Source: Pseudomonadales bacterium
GTDB taxonomy: Bacteria; Pseudomonadota; Gammaproteobacteria; Pseudomonadales; Pseudohongiellaceae
Assembly (NCBI GenBank): GCA_028281635.1
Contig: JANQJM010000062.1
Span: 1 to 51,072 of the forward strand
Length of the DNA: 51,072 bases
Direction of reading: 5' to 3'
Each line of letters starts with the position of its first letter. Position 1 is the stretch's first letter. Shown here piece by piece: positions 15,578 to 23,735 of the stretch. The notes under the pieces were generated by a model that saw only the letters and a program-made list of their open reading frames with translations, was not told the DNA's origin and ran no database searches. The translations under genes and the position numbers were made by a program.

Positions 15578-15913
15578 GTAAAAACTCCTTGCGTTGAGAC
15601 GGATTCAAGTTACTGTCACGCCACCGAATTCGCTGAATTCGCTCAGAAAATTGCGTGGTCTGCGACCCGGAAAGAGAGCGAAGCGTATCATTTAAGAGGG
15701 CGGCTGATAAACAAAAATCGAGCAATCGTTCGAAATTTGAAAAATCCAGCAATTACGCGCCTTGCGGGACATCAAACAAGCCGAAAATGGGCGTGGAAAA
15801 TTGATCTGAGCGAATGGATTTGAGCCATCAAATGGGGTATGCTTCGCACTCTTTTTAAGGTACTGTATTTTCGAGCAATTTTTACAGATCGCATCACTTT
15901 TCCAGGAGTTGCC
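15578..15913. other. Divergent intergenic region, acyl-CoA operon / pal
   Basis: These 336 bases hold the promoters of the leftward acyl-CoA operon and of pal. A short direct repeat, GAATTCGCT twice in tandem, lies near 15626-15643. No gene, RNA or clear operator was recognised. tolB, which normally precedes pal, is absent here. Confidence 0.5.
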
Positions 15914-16450
15914 ATGAAAATAACTCAACTAACAAAATTGGCCCTAGTGATATTCGCATTGAGCGGATTTGTCGCCTGTAGCTCCACTAGTGAGGAAGCA
16001 GCTGATACCGGCTCGACTCAGGAGTCCAGTGCTGATGCCACAAATCGCCAGGCGCAGAGTGATGCCGAAGCGGCAGCCGCTCGTGCTGCGGCTGCGGAAG
16101 AACGCATGCGCCGTTCCGCTTTGGCTACTCGTGTTTTCTATTTTGACTTTGACGTTGCTGAATTCCGTCAGGCTGACCGCGATGTCCTGACTTATCATGC
16201 ACGTGACTTAGCGTCCAACCCAAGTCGTCGAATTCGACTCGAAGGTCATGCTGACGAACGCGGCACCCGCGAGTACAACCTTGCCCTGGGTGAACGCCGG
16301 GCCAATGGAATTCTTAATTACCTGATCGTTAATGGCGCTTCACGCAATCAAATTGAAACTGTTAGCTATGGCGAAGAACGCCCCGCTGACCGTGGCACCA
16401 GCGAAGCCGCCTATCAGCGCAATCGTCGAGTAGAAATCGTCGATCCCTGA
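15914..16450 (+). CDS. pal: Peptidoglycan-associated lipoprotein Pal
   Basis: This 178-residue outer-membrane lipoprotein of the Tol-Pal system holds the outer membrane to peptidoglycan and helps septal constriction. The ATG at 15914 is chosen because AGGAG lies five bases upstream and the resulting N-terminus is a lipoprotein signal peptide with lipobox L-S-G-F-V-A-C (Cys22 lipidated). An Ala/Glu-rich linker (about 25-70) leads to the OmpA-like domain, with E-G-H-A-D-E-R-G-T-R-E-Y-N and the N-R-R-V-E-I ending that bind diaminopimelate. An in-frame upstream ATG at 15839 would add 25 residues that destroy the signal peptide. The gene stands apart from tolQRAB. Confidence 0.97.
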   Translation: MKITQLTKLALVIFALSGFVACSSTSEEAADTGSTQESSADATNRQAQSDAEAAAARAAAAEERMRRSALATRVFYFDFDVAEFRQADRDVLTYHARDLASNPSRRIRLEGHADERGTREYNLALGERRANGILNYLIVNGASRNQIETVSYGEERPADRGTSEAAYQRNRRVEIVDP

Positions 16451-16470
16451 TCAATAGTTTTGGAAGAACT

Positions 16471-16499
16471 AGCCGGACCTTCGGGTTCGGCTTTTTTTT
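16471..16499 (+). terminator. Rho-independent terminator of pal
   Basis: A 9-bp stem (16471-16479 with 16484-16492, one G-U pair) is capped by a TTCG tetraloop and followed by a run of T residues, 20 bases after the pal stop. This is a canonical intrinsic terminator. Confidence 0.95.
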
Positions 16500-16539
16500 G
16501 CCAGAATAAAAGTAAAAGGCAACTGCTTATCTGACCTGG

Positions 16540-17505
16540 CTACGCCAAGGTTTGCTTTAGCTCAGCGGCGATTTTCTGAATTGCATCTTCACCTGCCACA
16601 ATTCCACCTGCAAAGGAAACAAAGGCATGGATCATGTCTTGATAGCAGAGATGGGTTACAGGTACACCAAAGCTGGATAACTTATCAGCATAGGCCTGAC
16701 CTTCGTCCCGCAACGGATCGAATCCGGCTGTGATCAGAAACGCTGGCGGCAAGCCGCTTAAATCCTGTCGCAGGAACTGCAAGTCGGGATCATTGGCTTG
16801 CTCCGGAGTTTCCAGATAATGACTGCGAAACCAGTTCATACCACGCTTGGTGAGAAAATAGCCCTCCGCAAATTCATCAATCGAGTTGAAACTCATTGAT
16901 GGATCTACCGATGGATAAATAAGGATCTGCAAAACAGGCATTGGGGTTCCCTGTCGCTTGCAGGCAAGTGTGACTGCAACCGTAAGATTGCCGCCGGCAC
17001 TGTCGCCACCAATCGCGACTTTTTGCGCATCAATTCCCAACTCATTGGCATTTTCGATTATCCAACGATATGCATCGAAACCATCCTGATGAATTGACTT
17101 GATTTTGTTATCAGGAGCTAACTCATAGTCTATGGAGATGACATTGCAACCGCTATGAGCGGCGATTCGCTGGGTCACAGTATCGTAATCGTCGACCGAT
17201 GAAAGGACATAGCCACCCCCGTGATAAAAAACCAGGCAGCCTTTACCAACGCTCTCAGGGGTCGGTACATAGATGCGCGCGCTCACGCTGCCACGACCGA
17301 TTGGAATTTCCAGATCTTGAACGCTATGCAAATCGCAGGCCTGCGGCGCAAAAGGATTACCCCGCTCGGCGCGCATCGCTCTCGCCTGCTCTGGAGTACC
17401 GTCTTCAATTTGTGGCAAACGAGCGGCGGAATAGGCTACTTTCGCAGCCATCTCCTCCAGTTCTTCAGTTCTACTGGCGGTATCGCTTATGTTCATTACA
17501 GTCAT
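16540..17505 (-). CDS. HSL-family alpha/beta hydrolase (esterase)
   Basis: This 321-residue carboxylesterase/lipase belongs to the hormone-sensitive-lipase family. The oxyanion motif H-G-G-G-Y is near residue 95, and the nucleophile elbow G-G-D-S-A-G-G-N near 165. The acid residue is in D-P-L-R-D-E-G and the catalytic His in H-A-F-V-S-F near the end. No signal peptide is seen, so it is cytoplasmic and probably hydrolyses short-chain esters. It begins eight bases after the stop of the DUF4105 gene on the same strand, suggesting co-transcription. Confidence 0.92.
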   Translation of the reverse strand: MTVMNISDTASRTEELEEMAAKVAYSAARLPQIEDGTPEQARAMRAERGNPFAPQACDLHSVQDLEIPIGRGSVSARIYVPTPESVGKGCLVFYHGGGYVLSSVDDYDTVTQRIAAHSGCNVISIDYELAPDNKIKSIHQDGFDAYRWIIENANELGIDAQKVAIGGDSAGGNLTVAVTLACKRQGTPMPVLQILIYPSVDPSMSFNSIDEFAEGYFLTKRGMNWFRSHYLETPEQANDPDLQFLRQDLSGLPPAFLITAGFDPLRDEGQAYADKLSSFGVPVTHLCYQDMIHAFVSFAGGIVAGEDAIQKIAAELKQTLA

Positions 17506-17513
17506 AGAATCAC

Positions 17514-18905
17514 TCAGAAAAACATATTTTTAGGTTTCGCTGGTTGAAACCCAACTACCCAAATCAGCACGGTGAAAAGGAAAAACCCAGGAACCACAGA
17601 GATTAAAATCCTATCCAGTTCCTGACCGCTTAATCCCAACAGCGCCACCGCGGCATAAATCAGCATGCCGACAATATGAGCCAGCAGGTAGTTGTTAATA
17701 AATGGCGCACTATTGTTTGTGGTTGGCCAGGGCTTGCACAAGAATAACCAACGTGAAGCGACCACGATCCCCAGCAGATCTGTAGGCCAGAACAATAAGA
17801 GGTTTACATTATGGTGCGTATCAAGATGGTCTGAAATAAACCAGCTTCCGAGCATCAAGGTTCCGTAGATACCGCTGAAAAGCGCAGTAACTAGCCCCAA
17901 CAATCCCAGCAATCTGAAATTCAGCCCTTCAAACTTGAACCCGATCCTCGAATGGGTCGCGAAATAAGACATGGGGATTCGCTTTAGCATTAGCAACAGG
18001 AAAAAAGCTGGCGCCAGCAGACCGACGGAAGCAATACGATAGGGATCGGATTCGACAGCAGGCGCGTTAAACTCTGCAATAATTTGCTGATCCGAAAGCA
18101 ATGGCAACCGCTCGCCGTTTTCAGCAACATCCGATTCGAGTACTGCGAGCCTCTCGCGCAATTGCAGGGGCAAGTACATGCTTTCCCATTCGGTGACGTT
18201 ACGGTCGATATTGCTGTTCATCAGCACGTCCAGGGAAAAAGCGATGAGTGAAGTAGACGCATAGTGGGTCTGTACCTGGTCGCGAAAGGTTTCCTCAGTC
18301 ACTCCGCTATAGGCGGCGTACAGGCTGCCACCCAGCGCCTCATCCAGGTAATCGCGAACCCGTGTCGTACAGTTATCGAAATAGTACTGATAGGCATATA
18401 CCCGGTTCTCATCGTCAGCGTTCCACATCAAGCGGCGATAGAGAATTTCTTTTTGAGGATTGGTGAGATTAATCCGGTCTTGCCAGACTGTCCGTTGCTG
18501 CGCGCGATACAGGTCGAATTCCAGGGCTGGTGCCGTGGTCGCGAGCCGGTAATTCATGATTCCTTTGAAGAAGTTGAAGGAAAAGCCAATCACCCCGCCA
18601 TTGATGTCGAACACACCCCAGTTGAATACCAGGTCAGTGTTGGTGTTCTCGTCATAAACTCGCAGGGCGGTGTGACCGAAGTTGTCCCACACACTGTCGC
18701 CAACATCCACCGTAATGAGATAGAAATGAACTCCGCTCAGATCGGTGGGCACAGGGTAGTCAGCGGCAGACAGTTCCGGGTACTGGGCTCGAATAAAAGG
18801 AGCAGAGAGGGAAGTCACCAGGAGCAGATACAGCAACAGAAATATTCTTGATTTGCCACCAGGACCTAAGGCCCCGAAATTGTTACCGACTTGGCCTGCA
18901 GTCAT
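17514..18905 (-). CDS. DUF4105 / Lnb N-terminal periplasmic domain membrane protein
   Basis: This 463-residue protein has an N-terminal membrane/signal segment (about 20-41). A periplasmic DUF4105 domain follows (about 55-270), with the hallmark T-V-D-V-G-D...W-D-N-F-G-H-T-A-L-R near 70 and Y-F-D-N-C-T-T-R-V-R-D near 175; the His and Cys are arranged like a papain/NlpC-type thiol hydrolase. Four to five C-terminal membrane helices lie between about 290 and 460. The family's substrate is not established; a peptidase or acyl-transfer role at the envelope is possible. AGGG lies five bases before the ATG. Confidence 0.85.
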   Translation of the reverse strand: MTAGQVGNNFGALGPGGKSRIFLLLYLLLVTSLSAPFIRAQYPELSAADYPVPTDLSGVHFYLITVDVGDSVWDNFGHTALRVYDENTNTDLVFNWGVFDINGGVIGFSFNFFKGIMNYRLATTAPALEFDLYRAQQRTVWQDRINLTNPQKEILYRRLMWNADDENRVYAYQYYFDNCTTRVRDYLDEALGGSLYAAYSGVTEETFRDQVQTHYASTSLIAFSLDVLMNSNIDRNVTEWESMYLPLQLRERLAVLESDVAENGERLPLLSDQQIIAEFNAPAVESDPYRIASVGLLAPAFFLLLMLKRIPMSYFATHSRIGFKFEGLNFRLLGLLGLVTALFSGIYGTLMLGSWFISDHLDTHHNVNLLLFWPTDLLGIVVASRWLFLCKPWPTTNNSAPFINNYLLAHIVGMLIYAAVALLGLSGQELDRILISVVPGFFLFTVLIWVVGFQPAKPKNMFF

Positions 18906-19069
18906 TTGTCCCTACACTACCCTTTCGCCCCTTGGGCTCGCTTTTCCGGCCAACGCAGTGATAGCCAGAGTCGAAAAACTGAATCTTATCAAAGATTTAG
19001 TTTCATTCAAGGTTGAGGATCAATGCCCTTGGGATCGGGATGGGGCGGGTTCAGCAGGAATTCTCAGGC

Positions 19070-19190
19070 ATAAAAAATCCCCACTCCCTATCCGCCATAT
19101 AGATGAGTGGGGATTCACGGAAAAGGCGTGAGTGCGAACAGATCTAAAGTGTGGGTTCTGCGAGGAATGACTGTTCGCACACCTTTCCGC
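19070..19190 (-). ncRNA. Candidate small RNA
   Basis: On the minus strand a perfect 10-bp inverted repeat (19171-19180 with 19132-19141, 29-base loop) is followed by a perfect 11-bp stem (19105-19115 with 19076-19086, 18-base loop) and then six T residues. This is the layout of a short structured transcript ending in an intrinsic terminator. There is no protein gene between this terminator and the end of the neighbouring gene at 19371, which has its own terminator at 19322-19351, so the second terminator needs another transcript to explain it. No promoter was pinned down, and the RNA could equally run rightward. It matches no RNA family I recognise. Confidence 0.35.
19076..19115 (-). terminator. 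Intrinsic terminator (minus strand)
   Basis: A perfect 11-bp G+C-rich stem with an 18-base loop is followed, read leftward, by TTTTTT. It would end any transcript entering from the right before the DUF4105 gene. Confidence 0.75.
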
Positions 19191-19321
19191 TTGATGAAGA
19201 AGGTAGCAAAGCATTTCTGAACGGAATCTGAATAAACCTGAACAGGTGGTTTAGTTGGAAAATCGACAAGGATGTGCTGAGTGTGCAGCTATGAGAACAA
19301 CACCGGCCCGGACGTTGGCGC

Positions 19322-19351
19322 AAAAAAAGGCCAGCAATTGCTGGCCTTTTT
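19322..19351. terminator. Bidirectional intrinsic terminator
   Basis: A perfect palindrome centred between 19337 and 19338 (GGCCAGCAA/TTGCTGGCC) is flanked by seven A on the left and five T on the right, so it can work in both directions. It lies 20 bases after the stop of the leftward secreted-protein gene, and would also end any rightward transcript through the 465-base gap. Confidence 0.92.
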
Positions 19352-19370
19352 CCATTCTGACTAATCAGAC

Positions 19371-20348
19371 TTAACGAGAATCTTCATTTTCCCGCTGTTC
19401 CGTCATCCTCTCGCCGCGCAACAAGTTCACCATGCCATAGTTGCCTTCATGGCAGGCGTATTCATAAATCTGCCCGTCCACTTTAGCCATAGTTACCATG
19501 GCAACGATTTTGTCCTTAAATGTGCTTGAATCCTCCACGGTGAACTCATACTCCATGGTATAGGGGTCAGTTCTGGTGAAGCGTTCCGTCAGCATTTTAT
19601 CTTTTGCCGTCCCCAGACCGCTGAAACTCTGCGTGTAGTCATTGAAATTCCTGGTTTCCACCACCAATGTGTCACCATCCCAATATCCACGAGAATTGCC
19701 GGACCAGAGTCGCACATCGTCCGTTAAATGTGGTCGACCATCGATGGGAATGATGCGTGTGGTATGGACCATTTCCGTAACCAGAGCAACGGTGTCTTTG
19801 CTCTGAACAATCTGAATATTGTTGTTGTAGAGATTCGGAGTAAATGGGGGCCCAGCATTAAAGCCAACCAGACATCTTTCTGAAAGACCCCGATCCTCCG
19901 GGCCATCTTTTGCGATACCACCAACAATGAATCTAACTGGCCTATCGCCTTCTACATCTGGACCAAGACCACCGTTAACACTCAAGGTACCCTCAACTAT
20001 TTCCGGCAGTCGACCATTCTCGGGGTAAGTAATTAATGAAGTGCGATTGTCCTTACCACTTCCCATTTCTAACCAGAAAGTGTTGTAACCACCAGATCCG
20101 GAGTTATTAAGAGCCTGCAAGCCCAACTCAGTTTGCGCCGCCAGCGCTTCGATTTCCTCATCCGTAAGAAATTCTTTGTCACCAAAAAACCCGGGACGCT
20201 GCATTGGAATATTGGTCGAGAAATTCCACACACCTTCCAGATCAGGTTGTCCCCAATCAGTGAGTGGAACTGTGTAATCGTCTTGCGCGAATACTGTGCC
20301 CACAAAACCCGCCAGTAAAGCAGGCAGGGCCAGAAAGACCTTTTTCAT
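19371..20348 (-). CDS. Secreted protein of unknown function
   Basis: This 325-residue protein has a clear signal peptide (M-K-K-V-F-L-A-L-P-A-L-L...V-F-A, cleavage before Q-D-D near residue 20). The start is the ATG at 20348, with GGGGAAC just upstream; an earlier in-frame start at 20366 would spoil the signal. The mature part begins W-G-Q-P-D-L-E-G-V-W-N, a motif I associate with a family of exported proteins frequent in marine gammaproteobacteria and acidobacteria, whose function is unknown. The rest is mostly beta strand with several W/Y/G turns, suggesting a lipocalin-like or sandwich fold. It ends in the terminator at 19322-19351. Confidence 0.85.
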   Translation of the reverse strand: MKKVFLALPALLAGFVGTVFAQDDYTVPLTDWGQPDLEGVWNFSTNIPMQRPGFFGDKEFLTDEEIEALAAQTELGLQALNNSGSGGYNTFWLEMGSGKDNRTSLITYPENGRLPEIVEGTLSVNGGLGPDVEGDRPVRFIVGGIAKDGPEDRGLSERCLVGFNAGPPFTPNLYNNNIQIVQSKDTVALVTEMVHTTRIIPIDGRPHLTDDVRLWSGNSRGYWDGDTLVVETRNFNDYTQSFSGLGTAKDKMLTERFTRTDPYTMEYEFTVEDSSTFKDKIVAMVTMAKVDGQIYEYACHEGNYGMVNLLRGERMTEQRENEDSR

Positions 20349-20497
20349 AGTGTTCCCCAAAAACAAAGCATCGATGCGGCAGTGTACCCGATTTCACAGA
20401 ATTTGTGCGCTGAATAGCAACAAGCAGCAGCCAACCCAGGTTCTGCTTAGCGGCAAAACTACCAGACCATGGGTATCCAATTGAGCCAGTTATCGGC

Positions 20498-20599
20498 CTA
20501 AAACAACACCAGATAGATGCCAAGAACTACCAATAAGATCAGTGAGTTAGACGTGTTACCCACACTTTTACGTGCTGCCTTATTGCTTGAATTTTGCAT
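20498..20599 (-). CDS. Possible 33-residue single-helix membrane protein
   Basis: Within the 323-base gap 20367-20689, an ATG at 20599 opens a 33-codon frame ending in TAG at 20498. It begins M-Q-N-S-S-N-K-A-A-R-K and ends with one clean membrane helix (S-L-I-L-L-V-V-L-G-I-Y-L-V-L-F). A polar, basic start followed by a helix running to the stop is the usual layout of bacterial membrane micropeptides. A GAG about eight bases upstream is the only ribosome-site candidate. The rest of the gap shows nothing I can name. Confidence 0.4.
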   Translation of the reverse strand: MQNSSNKAARKSVGNTSNSLILLVVLGIYLVLF

Positions 20600-20689
20600 G
20601 GGCGTGACTCTATACCGGCTCAATGCAAGTCACTATGGGCCAGCTTCCTCATGTAAATTTTTACAGTGATTTGATAGGTCGCGGCCAGG

Positions 20690-21073
20690 CTACTTCTTTG
20701 CCTTGGATTTAGACTTGTTTTTGGGCTTCTTCTTGGATGCTGCGCGCAGAGCTGCCGCAAATGCTTTTGCACCCCAGTCCCGCATGACATCCAGGTCTTC
20801 CATCGCTTCTTCTGGAGCCTGGCTATAGCTCATCTGCATCAACTTACCGTTTTTGTTGTAGGTAAATGCTTGTAATCCCAGTGCTGTAAAATCTTCCCGG
20901 TTATCGTCATCCACTTTTAGATAAAGATCATTGTTGGCGATGAGACCAAACATAAGTCCGTCCAGAAAAATGCCGAAACCGCCGAACATGCGTTTGCAAT
21001 AGCAAGGCCCTACACTCTGCAACAGGTCGACGACGTGGGAAGCAAATTCTTCTTGTTCTTTATTGATCGCCAT
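20690..21073 (-). CDS. TfoX/Sxy N-terminal domain protein
   Basis: This protein of about 127 residues is made almost wholly of the TfoX N-terminal domain, with C-K-R-M-F-G-G-F-G-I-F near 25 and F-G-L-I-A-N-N-D-L-Y-L-K-V-D near 45. The C-terminus is a lysine tail (K-K-K-P-K-N-K-S-K-S-K-A-K-K) that could bind nucleic acid. Full-length Sxy/TfoX (about 200 residues) activates competence genes with CRP; this short form lacks the C-terminal domain, so that role should not be assumed. The ATG at 21073 is preferred to an upstream TTG at 21091. It is divergent from the ThDP enzyme gene. Confidence 0.88.
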   Translation of the reverse strand: MAINKEQEEFASHVVDLLQSVGPCYCKRMFGGFGIFLDGLMFGLIANNDLYLKVDDDNREDFTALGLQAFTYNKNGKLMQMSYSQAPEEAMEDLDVMRDWGAKAFAAALRAASKKKPKNKSKSKAKK

Positions 21074-21118
21074 TAGTGTTTGTGGGAGCAAATGCTATGA
21101 TAGCGAGCCTTAAAACTG

Positions 21119-22711
21119 ATGGATGTTGAGCACATGGCAGAAAGTATGAACGGCGCTACAGCTCTGATCAATACACTGGCTGATTGTGGAGTTGAGTTCT
21201 GCATTGCCAATCCAGGCACTTCTGAAATGCACCTGGTGCAAGCGCTGGACGCGGTGCCGCGAATGCGCTCAGTGCTGGCATTGTTTGAAGGGGTCTGCAC
21301 CGGCGCTGCCGATGGCATTGGCCGCATGACTGGCAAGCCTGCGGCCACGCTTTTGCATCTGGGACCAGGTATGGCGAACGGTATTGCCAATCTTCACAAT
21401 GCACGGCGGGGTAATGCACCAATGATAAACATCATTGGCAATCACCCGAATTATCACATTGGTTTTGATGCACCGCTCACATCGGATATAGATACGCTGG
21501 CAAAAAACTTCTCTTGCTGGATTAAATCCTGTTCGACAGCAGAAACTCTGGGGCAGGATGGTGCCGATGCCTATACCGCAAGTCTGCGTCAATCTTCAGG
21601 TTCGACAGGTCAGATAGCCACCTTGATTATGGGAGCTGATGCAGCCTGGGGAGAGTCACCAGGCCCGGCGGCACCGAATCCGGTTCCCCAGCGCGCTAAG
21701 GTCTCCGAAGCTACCGTTGATGCCGTAGCCAGCGTGATTGAAAAAGGAGCGAAAACCGCCCTGCTGCTGGAGCACCATGCTACCGAACAGGCCGCCATGG
21801 AAGCGGCGAGCAAAATTGCATCAAAAACTGGTTGCCGTTTGCTGAATGGCACCTTCCCGGCACGAGTTGATGGTGGACCAGGCAGGGTTTCCGTCGAGCG
21901 CCTCCCCTATTTTCCAGAACAGATCCTTGCCACCCTGGAAGGAGTGGAACAATTGGTGTTGGTAGGAGGCGAAGTGCCCGCCAGCTTTTTTGCCTACAGA
22001 GGCATACCGGGTCAGTTACTTCCTGAAGCCTGCGAAGTAACACGGCTGACAACGATAGAAGAAGACTCTATAGATGCCTTGCAGCATCTGGCAGAACGCT
22101 TGGGCGCAGAAAATGAGGCTGTCAGTCGTTTTGAAAAACAAGCAATCCCCAAACCCGATGGTGAACTCGATACCAAGAGCATCATTCAGGCGATCGCAGC
22201 CACTATGCCAGAAGAAGTCATCGTGTGTACCGATTCCGGAGGTGGCAATGCAGCCTATCCATTCTGTCAGAACAGTGCACCAAACAGTTGGTTGAGCCTG
22301 ACTGGTGGCGCTATTGGCCAGGGCGGCCCTTGTGCCACAGGAGCAGCCCTCGCCTGTCCGGATCGCCCCGTATTAGCACTGTTAGGCGATGGTGGTGCCG
22401 CCTATACAAATCAAGCACTTTGGACACAGGCAAGGGAACAACTCAATGTCACCACGGTTATCTTCGCCAACAACTCTTACAATATCCTTAATGTAGAGTA
22501 TGCCCGTCTAGGCGTGAAAGACGTTGGCGAGATCGCGGCGAGTTTGTTTGATATCGGCAACCCGGAAATAGACTGGGTGGCGATGGCCAAGGGCTTTGGC
22601 GTTCCAGGCGCACGTGCCGACTCTGCCGAGGAACTCTGCAAACTTCTGGAAAACAGTTATCAGACACCAGGCCCGTTCCTGATTCAGGCCAGTGGCGAAA
22701 TGCAGCGCTAG
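21119..22711 (+). CDS. ThDP-dependent acetolactate synthase-like enzyme
   Basis: This protein of about 530 residues belongs to the acetolactate synthase/benzoylformate decarboxylase superfamily. The Pyr domain carries the cofactor-activating Glu in L-F-E-G-V near residue 59. A middle domain spans about 195-330. The PP domain has the ThDP/Mg motif G-D-G-G-A...N-N-S-Y-N-I-L from about 423 to 450. No regulatory small subunit is adjacent and the gene is isolated, so a catabolic 2-keto acid decarboxylase or carboligase is likelier than IlvB. Start sites at 21119, 21134 or 21146 are all possible, none with a strong ribosome site. A weak 5-bp hairpin (22716-22732) follows the stop. Confidence 0.9.
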   Translation: MDVEHMAESMNGATALINTLADCGVEFCIANPGTSEMHLVQALDAVPRMRSVLALFEGVCTGAADGIGRMTGKPAATLLHLGPGMANGIANLHNARRGNAPMINIIGNHPNYHIGFDAPLTSDIDTLAKNFSCWIKSCSTAETLGQDGADAYTASLRQSSGSTGQIATLIMGADAAWGESPGPAAPNPVPQRAKVSEATVDAVASVIEKGAKTALLLEHHATEQAAMEAASKIASKTGCRLLNGTFPARVDGGPGRVSVERLPYFPEQILATLEGVEQLVLVGGEVPASFFAYRGIPGQLLPEACEVTRLTTIEEDSIDALQHLAERLGAENEAVSRFEKQAIPKPDGELDTKSIIQAIAATMPEEVIVCTDSGGGNAAYPFCQNSAPNSWLSLTGGAIGQGGPCATGAALACPDRPVLALLGDGGAAYTNQALWTQAREQLNVTTVIFANNSYNILNVEYARLGVKDVGEIAASLFDIGNPEIDWVAMAKGFGVPGARADSAEELCKLLENSYQTPGPFLIQASGEMQR

Positions 22712-22747
22712 AGGTGTGGCGCGCAATGCCACTATTGTCATTTAAGA

Positions 22748-23716
22748 CTAGTCGATCCTTTGGTATTTCTGAATGCGTAAATTGATAACGTCAGCAATAT
22801 AAGCATTGTTATCAAAGTCCAGCGTGAGCGCATGCGCCTCACCGAACTGACCATTCTCCCTGCCCGGTCGACCGATGGCCCCCAGCACTCGACCCGTCAT
22901 ATCGACTTTTGCCAGTTGACCGTCGAAGCCAGTGGTGATGTACATATAACCATCGTTATGAAGATGCAAAGCACAGACCATGGCATCGAACAGCCATTCA
23001 CCAAGCAATCCTCCGTCTGTGTCAAAGCGATGGATACGCATGTTTTCCCGATCGGCTACATAGATCGTGTCTTGTGCATCGATCTCAATGGCATGTGCCA
23101 CCCAGAACTGGCCTGCTCCATAACCCCGGCTTCCCCACTGGCGTATGAAGTTACCATCGGGATCGAACTTCAATACCCGCGGTTCACCAGAACCATGTCC
23201 TTGCGCGATATAGATATTGCCCTGTGAATCCAAGGCAAGATCGTTGGGTTGATCCAATAGCTGTGCGCCCGCCGCTTGATCCCACTCACCTCTTTGCCCG
23301 CGGGTGCCGATGGTCATTAGCTCATTACCATTAGCATCCAGCTTCAAAGCCACATGATCCGCTACGTCAGTAACCCAGATGTTACCTTCCTCATCCAGGT
23401 ACAGGCCATGCGCGCGTCGTATCAAGCCTGCCTGACCGAAGGACCGAATGAATCGGCCGTTGTTGTCGAATTCTATAAATGGTGTTTCACCACGACTGAA
23501 CACAAGCAGGTTTCCTTCGTTGGTCACCTGAATAGCGGCGTAAGACTCACCCTGAAACTCAGCTGGCATATCAAACGCTTCACTGAATTCGATTGGCACA
23601 TACTCGGTTAAGGTATATGCCTGCAATGGAAACAACAGACGGTTTGGCCTCTGCGCTGCCACATCAAAAGATGCCGCAAGCAGAGCAATCAGACAGAAGG
23701 TCTTTATTATTTTCAT
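22748..23716 (-). CDS. Exported NHL-repeat beta-propeller protein
   Basis: This 322-residue protein has an N-terminal signal peptide (M-K-I-I-K-T-F-C-L-I-A-L-L...V-A-A, cut before Q-R-P near residue 21). It then has about six NHL blades, each with a version of G-x-F-x-x-P/A-H-G/A-I-x-I-D-x-x-G-x-I-Y-V-A-D. The start is the ATG at 23716, where AGGAG lies five bases upstream. It is 19 bases after the symporter gene on the same strand, so the two are probably translated from one mRNA. A periplasmic substrate-binding or scaffolding role for the transporter is possible. Some propellers of this family cleave amidated glycines, but no catalytic residues for that were identified. Confidence 0.9.
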   Translation of the reverse strand: MKIIKTFCLIALLAASFDVAAQRPNRLLFPLQAYTLTEYVPIEFSEAFDMPAEFQGESYAAIQVTNEGNLLVFSRGETPFIEFDNNGRFIRSFGQAGLIRRAHGLYLDEEGNIWVTDVADHVALKLDANGNELMTIGTRGQRGEWDQAAGAQLLDQPNDLALDSQGNIYIAQGHGSGEPRVLKFDPDGNFIRQWGSRGYGAGQFWVAHAIEIDAQDTIYVADRENMRIHRFDTDGGLLGEWLFDAMVCALHLHNDGYMYITTGFDGQLAKVDMTGRVLGAIGRPGRENGQFGEAHALTLDFDNNAYIADVINLRIQKYQRID

Positions 23717-23735
23717 AGTGACTCCTGAAACTTCT

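Larger units (their letters stand above)
18906..19370. other. 465-base structured intergenic region
   Basis: No convincing protein gene is present. The region contains a stem-loop at 19076-19115 with a T-run on the minus strand, a 10-bp inverted repeat (19132-19141 with 19171-19180), small hairpins near 19236-19254 and 19276-19289, and a bidirectional terminator at 19322-19351. This density of structure is unlike the other intergenic gaps in the window. Confidence 0.6.

Noticed and set aside
15839-15913. 25-codon N-terminal extension of Pal from an upstream ATG
   Set aside because: It would bury the lipoprotein signal peptide; the ATG at 15914 has AGGAG at correct spacing and gives the lipobox.
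19020-19214. 64-codon leftward frame across the structured region
   Set aside because: It runs through both hairpins and the terminator, is rich in His/Ser/Cys with no domain, and has no ribosome site.
18906-19370. Known RNA families (6S, tmRNA, RNase P RNA, SRP RNA) in the structured gap
   Set aside because: None of their conserved cores (for example the tRNA-like end of tmRNA or the RNase P GAGGAAAGTC core) is present, and the gene context does not fit.
22716-22732. 5-bp hairpin between the convergent ThDP-enzyme and NHL genes
   Set aside because: The stem is short, the loop is seven bases and there is no T-run; it is too weak to call a terminator.
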